A model generated the notes under the pieces. It ran no database searches. It was not told the origin of the DNA and worked only from the letters and a program-made list of their open reading frames with translations. Both the position numbers and the translations under genes were made by a program. Shown here one piece after another: positions 6,719-10,248 of a DNA stretch of 10,248 nt (the first letter of the stretch is position 1; each line of letters starts with the position of its first letter). The stretch comes from an uncultured Verrucomicrobiota bacterium (GTDB lineage: Bacteria > Verrucomicrobiota > Verrucomicrobiia > Limisphaerales > JADLHS01): assembly GCA_937894935.1 (NCBI GenBank), contig CALAYC010000318.1:1-10248 (forward strand), written 5' to 3'.

Positions 6719-8032
6719 TTGACTGTGAACTTTCTCTCGCTCATTGAAGCCAAGCGTGCGGGTGAAAGATTGACGGCAGCGCAACTTCGCGACGCCGTGC
6801 GCGCGTTTACGGCGGGCGACATTCCGGATTATCAGATGGCGGCCTTTCTCATGGCCGTCTTTTTCCGCGGGTTGAACGAAGCAGAAACCACTGCGTTGAC
6901 TCTGGCAATGCGGGATTCCGGCGAGGTATTGAGCTTTCCCAAAGATAAACGTCCACTCGTGGACAAACACTCGACCGGTGGCGTGGGAGATAAAGTTTCG
7001 TTGCCGCTTGCGCCGTTGCTGGCGTGTCTCGGTTTTCGTGTGCCGATGATTTCGGGACGCGGCCTCGGCATCACAGGCGGCACGTTGGACAAGCTGGATT
7101 CCATTCCAGGGTTTCAAACGTTGCTGCCGAAGAAACGCATCGTTGAAATCGTACAGGAAGTCGGTTGCGTAATTTGCGGGCAGACCGAGCGCATGGTGCC
7201 AGCGGATAAGAAACTTTATGCGTTGCGCGATGTAACCGGCACCGTGCCGAGTATTCCGCTGATTACCGCATCAATACTTTCTAAAAAACTCGCGGAGAAT
7301 CTCGATGCTTTGATCCTGGACGTGAAATTTGGCACGGCGGCGTTCATGCAAACCAAGGTGGACGCTCGCAAACTGGCGCGCGCCATGGTGACGTTGGGGC
7401 GTCAATGCGGTGTGAACACGCGCGCGATTTTGACGGACATGAACACGCCACTCGGTCGTGCGGCGGGTAATTGGTTGGAGGTAAAAGAAAGTGTGGCGTG
7501 TCTGAAAGGTTCTGGCCCGGAGGATTTTTCCAGATTGGTGATTGAGTGTGCCGCCCATCTGCTGGTGCAAACCCGCAAAACTAAAAATCTTGTCGTCGCG
7601 CGTGAACAGGTCGTCGCGTGTTTGAGCTCCGGTGCGCCGCGACGGAAGTGGGACGAAATGCTGATTGCCCAAGGTGCGGATCTCGCGGCGGTCCGACGGC
7701 GGTTGAATCGCGATTCGACCGCGCGGGTGGTTCTGGAAGTGAAAGCGCGGCGAACCGGTTACGTTTCGAGTTGTGATGCGCGAATCATTGGAGAAGTGAT
7801 CCGCGATCTCGGCGGCGGACGACAAACCAAGGAATCGAAAATCAACTACGACGTTGGTGTGGATCGACTCGCCAAACCGGGCGAACGCGTAGCCAAAGGC
7901 GCATCACTGTGTCGCATTCACGCCGCGAACGAAGCGCAGGCACAGGCTGCGTTGAAACGGATCGAAACGGCGTTTCAGATTGACGCGCGAGGTCCGCGCC
8001 GGACAGCATTACGGGCGGAGGTTATTGAATGA
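6719..8032 (+). CDS. Pyrimidine-nucleoside (thymidine) phosphorylase
   Basis: A 437-residue enzyme that splits thymidine or other pyrimidine nucleosides with phosphate to give the base and (deoxy)ribose 1-phosphate, feeding nucleoside salvage. The family length is about 435. Motifs in order: IPDYQMAAFLMAVFF (35-49), the phosphate-binding VDKHSTGGVGDK (81-92), MISGRGLGITGGTLDKLDSI (110-129), PADKKLYALRDVTGTVPSIP (161-180), ITASILSKK (182-190), LDVKFGTAAFM (200-210) and KGSGPED (263-269). Arg170, Ser185 and Lys189 match the base-binding Arg171, Ser186 and Lys190 of E. coli DeoA. The C-terminal domain has TGYVSSCDARIIG and GGGRQTKESKINYDVGV. The first possible start is TTG 6719, but GTG 6725 two codons later is equally possible; neither has a clear ribosome binding site. 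The gene follows the aminotransferase by 9 bases. I cannot separate deoA from pdp specificity by eye, so no symbol is given. Confidence 0.94.
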   Translation: MTVNFLSLIEAKRAGERLTAAQLRDAVRAFTAGDIPDYQMAAFLMAVFFRGLNEAETTALTLAMRDSGEVLSFPKDKRPLVDKHSTGGVGDKVSLPLAPLLACLGFRVPMISGRGLGITGGTLDKLDSIPGFQTLLPKKRIVEIVQEVGCVICGQTERMVPADKKLYALRDVTGTVPSIPLITASILSKKLAENLDALILDVKFGTAAFMQTKVDARKLARAMVTLGRQCGVNTRAILTDMNTPLGRAAGNWLEVKESVACLKGSGPEDFSRLVIECAAHLLVQTRKTKNLVVAREQVVACLSSGAPRRKWDEMLIAQGADLAAVRRRLNRDSTARVVLEVKARRTGYVSSCDARIIGEVIRDLGGGRQTKESKINYDVGVDRLAKPGERVAKGASLCRIHAANEAQAQAALKRIETAFQIDARGPRRTALRAEVIE

Positions 8033-8039
8033 GTTTATC

Positions 8040-10248
8040 TCAACTGCGGCGGACGTGCCACAGGATTGCCGGAGTCAGCAGTATCAACGCGAACGGATGA
8101 ATGCCGATCAAAATTACTGCGGCGATACTGCACCACAGGGTTTGGTGGCCATTTAATCTCCACCAGAACCACCAACCGGCGCTACGACCGACCAGTTTAG
8201 CGATCACTTTTCCAACGCGTTGAAACGTGCGGCGGACATCCTTATTTGCATTTGTCAGCGAGCTACCTGCAAAGGCTGCCATCAGGTCGCGTCGTACCGA
8301 TTTGAAAGCTGTTGTCATTTCAGTCGAAGCTGTCCGTTGCAGAGTGACCAGACTTTTCGCTAACGTCAGCATTTGCCGGTCGTAAGCGGAATCAGTCCGA
8401 ATCGTGGCTTTCTCAATGTGCGTTTGCGCTACGTCGGGTGCGCCAGCGAGAGCTTCTTCGACCGCGAGGAAAAGGTGCATGTCGTCTGCACCTTCGCGAT
8501 GAGGCCAGGTTTTCAACGCATACGTTGCCACTCGATGCGCTTCGTCGTATTTTCCGAGTAACCGCAGTGCGAGGCAATGATTGAACAAAACGTGGATGGG
8601 AACGTGCGGTCGCTGGGGCCAATCGCTGAGCCATTCGGCCGCTGCGTGCGGGCGTTCGTGCTGCAACAATGCATAACCCACGCGCTCCCAGGTGAGGTCG
8701 TCGCGAAACAGCATTTCCCGACGTCGCCACAGCAACCAGCGCAGGAGCCGTTTGCTCTGATGTTCCGCCAGACCTTGAACGAGTGGCGCAGCGGCGCGTT
8801 GTTGAGCAACGCCGGACTTCAACTCGAAGAAGAACCACAACGAGTCGAAGCATTGACGGGTGGTCATCATCAATTCAATTGCAGTCGCTGCAAGTTGCGG
8901 ATTGGCATTGGGTCGCTTGAGATGATGCCGAATAATCCGCAGTACCTTGTTCTGGTAACCGACGCGACGCAACGCTTCTGCTGCGGCCCGCACCGGCCAC
9001 GGATCGGGATCGGGTGAACCGCATAATTTTTCAAAAGATTGGAGCGCGTGTTTCTGCTCGCCGCGCCGCAACAGAAAACGAATTTCCGCAGTGATAGTGC
9101 GGGCGCCGGGCAGATGAGTCTGCATCTGGTGCAACGTTGCTGCTGTGCCATCCATGTCGTTGCTCTCCAACTGCAAATCAAACAGATATTGCATAGCGAC
9201 CGGATCCGTGGGGGCGAGTCGCGCCGCGGTTGTAAAGGCGGTTTGCGCCCCGGCTTTGTCTTGTTGGGCCAGTTTGAGGTAACCAAGGCGGTTGTATCCC
9301 CATGCTTCCTGGGGGCGAAGGCGGATGATGTTTTCCACCGCTTTGATGGCTTCAGCCGGCTGACTTTCCGCGAGCCAATAGGCGAGTTGACTCCAGCCCC
9401 AGAGGTAACTCGCATTTTCCGCAAGGGCCGCGCGCATCAGTTCGATTGCCGCTGGAAGATTTTTTCGCTGCGCTTCCACCCATGCTTGTCGGCCTTGCAA
9501 CACGAATAACTCTGTGGTGCAGGCGGCCATTCCATCGGTGCAGGCGCGGATGGCATCGTCGAAACGTTCCGCTGAGGTGAGCAGTTCTGCTTTCAAGTCC
9601 CAGGCTTCGGCAGAACGATTGTCCAGTTGCAGCGCACGTTCGACGGCGGCGAGACGTTCATCCGGAGAAGATTTGTCCATGACGCGGGCGAGCACGATCC
9701 AGACACGTGCTTCACCCGGACGTTCATCAGCCAATTGGCGGGCAAACTTCGTAGTGCGGTCCGTTTGGCCGGATTCCTCCGCCCAACCGCTCATCTGTTC
9801 CCACGCCCAGTCGTAACCGGGCGCAATGCGCAGCGCCTGTTCTAATGCTGCAATCGCTTCCGGCACTTGTTTGCGTCGCCAGAGTAACGAGGCGTAATGG
9901 GCATGCAACGCAGGTTCCAGCGGCGAGTGAACCAACGCACGTTCACAAACCTCGCACGCGTCAGTCATCCGGCCTTGGCGCTCGTGAAGATTAGCCAGTG
10001 CGAGTGCGCTGCGAATCCAGCCGGGATTGATTTCAAAAGCGCGTTCAGCGGCGGTGAGTTCCGGAACGGATTCGTTGCGCCACTGATGTACTTCGGCGAG
10101 ATCGAGCCAAAGCTGCGGAAGGTGAGGAAATCGCTCGGTCGCCTGCTGTGCAACATGGAGTGCTTCGTCCGGTTTGCCGGTGAATCCAAGCTGCGAAACA
10201 AGCGCGCTCCAGACATGCCAAAGATCGGGGCGTTCGCTATGCGCGAAG
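8040..10248 (-). CDS. Large TPR-repeat protein with hydrophobic C-terminus (5' partial)
   Basis: The frame is open from the window edge to TGA (complement of 8040-8042), giving 735 visible residues with the start beyond 10248. The Met at 9968 is internal: upstream codons read on as TPR-like sequence (for example PELTAAERAFEINPGW and SALALANLHERQGR). Much of the visible protein is a tandem array of helix pairs of about 34 residues with TPR features, such as LEQALRIAPGYDWAWEQMSG, AVERALQLDNRSAEAWDLKA, YNRLGYLKLAQQDKAGAQTA and ARLAPTDPVAMQYLFDLQL. A later section is Trp-rich and less regular (WFFFELKSG, RLLRWLLWRRREMLFRDDL). The last 50 or so residues include WWFWWRLNG and a hydrophobic stretch (LWCSIAAVILIGI, FALILLTPAILWHV), predicting one or two membrane helices and a C-terminal anchor. 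TPR arrays usually hold protein partners. No enzymatic domain is visible, but one could lie in the missing N-terminus. It converges on the phosphorylase gene with 7 bases between stops. Confidence 0.88.
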   Translation of the reverse strand, partial: FAHSERPDLWHVWSALVSQLGFTGKPDEALHVAQQATERFPHLPQLWLDLAEVHQWRNESVPELTAAERAFEINPGWIRSALALANLHERQGRMTDACEVCERALVHSPLEPALHAHYASLLWRRKQVPEAIAALEQALRIAPGYDWAWEQMSGWAEESGQTDRTTKFARQLADERPGEARVWIVLARVMDKSSPDERLAAVERALQLDNRSAEAWDLKAELLTSAERFDDAIRACTDGMAACTTELFVLQGRQAWVEAQRKNLPAAIELMRAALAENASYLWGWSQLAYWLAESQPAEAIKAVENIIRLRPQEAWGYNRLGYLKLAQQDKAGAQTAFTTAARLAPTDPVAMQYLFDLQLESNDMDGTAATLHQMQTHLPGARTITAEIRFLLRRGEQKHALQSFEKLCGSPDPDPWPVRAAAEALRRVGYQNKVLRIIRHHLKRPNANPQLAATAIELMMTTRQCFDSLWFFFELKSGVAQQRAAAPLVQGLAEHQSKRLLRWLLWRRREMLFRDDLTWERVGYALLQHERPHAAAEWLSDWPQRPHVPIHVLFNHCLALRLLGKYDEAHRVATYALKTWPHREGADDMHLFLAVEEALAGAPDVAQTHIEKATIRTDSAYDRQMLTLAKSLVTLQRTASTEMTTAFKSVRRDLMAAFAGSSLTNANKDVRRTFQRVGKVIAKLVGRSAGWWFWWRLNGHQTLWCSIAAVILIGIHPFALILLTPAILWHVRRS

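Noticed and set aside
8577..9509. Plus-strand open frames (146 and 156 residues) opposite the TPR gene
   Set aside because: They are shadows of the TPR coding frame without ribosome binding sites or family motifs.
9965..10216. Minus-strand open frame of 83 residues at the window's right end
   Set aside because: It is a different frame from the TPR protein, which remains open and repeat-like through the same bases; the 83-residue frame shows no recognisable motif.

Overview
The window is almost entirely coding, with very short gaps, moderately GC-rich sequence and frequent non-ATG starts. The style of the predicted proteins (a short antitoxin paired with a Doc-like toxin, an ABC-2 exporter with a membrane-anchored companion, Lrp plus aminotransferase, and very large TPR proteins) resembles Verrucomicrobia or the wider PVC group. 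That placement is an inference from general protein character, not from a marker gene.

Bases 1-120 hold the 3' tail of an unidentified gene. A two-gene toxin-antitoxin module follows: a 67-residue antitoxin (156-359) and a death-on-curing/Fic-type toxin (362-757). The toxin keeps the family scaffold, but its Fic motif reads QAFTDGKKR, so the usual catalytic His and phosphate-binding Asn are both replaced. The toxin stop overlaps the start of an ABC transporter ATPase gene (ATGA, 754-757), so the module reads straight into an export operon.

The export operon is an ATPase with a long Pro/Glu/Lys-rich tail (754-1962), an ABC-2 type permease with an insert of about 190 residues between membrane segments 3 and 4 (1980-3458), and a 508-residue membrane-anchored protein of unknown function with helical, TPR-like character (3469-4995). 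All lie on the plus strand with gaps of 17 and 10 bases.

An 87-base gap leads to a metabolic group: an Lrp/AsnC-family regulator (5083-5562), a PLP-dependent class I/II aminotransferase overlapping it by 26 bases (5537-6709), and a pyrimidine-nucleoside/thymidine phosphorylase (6719-8032). The ribosome binding site of the regulator lies in a small perfect inverted repeat.

The rest of the window (10248 down to 8040, minus strand) is one large TPR-repeat protein. Its 5' end lies beyond the window and its C-terminus is hydrophobic. It converges on the phosphorylase gene with only 7 bases between the stops. The Met codon at 9968 is not its start, because the same frame stays open with TPR-like sequence to the window edge.

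The most unusual item is the toxin with the altered catalytic motif joined to the exporter operon. I did not find a clearly new multi-gene defence or mobile system. There are no RNA genes, CRISPR arrays, insertion sequences or stretches over 300 bases without a gene.
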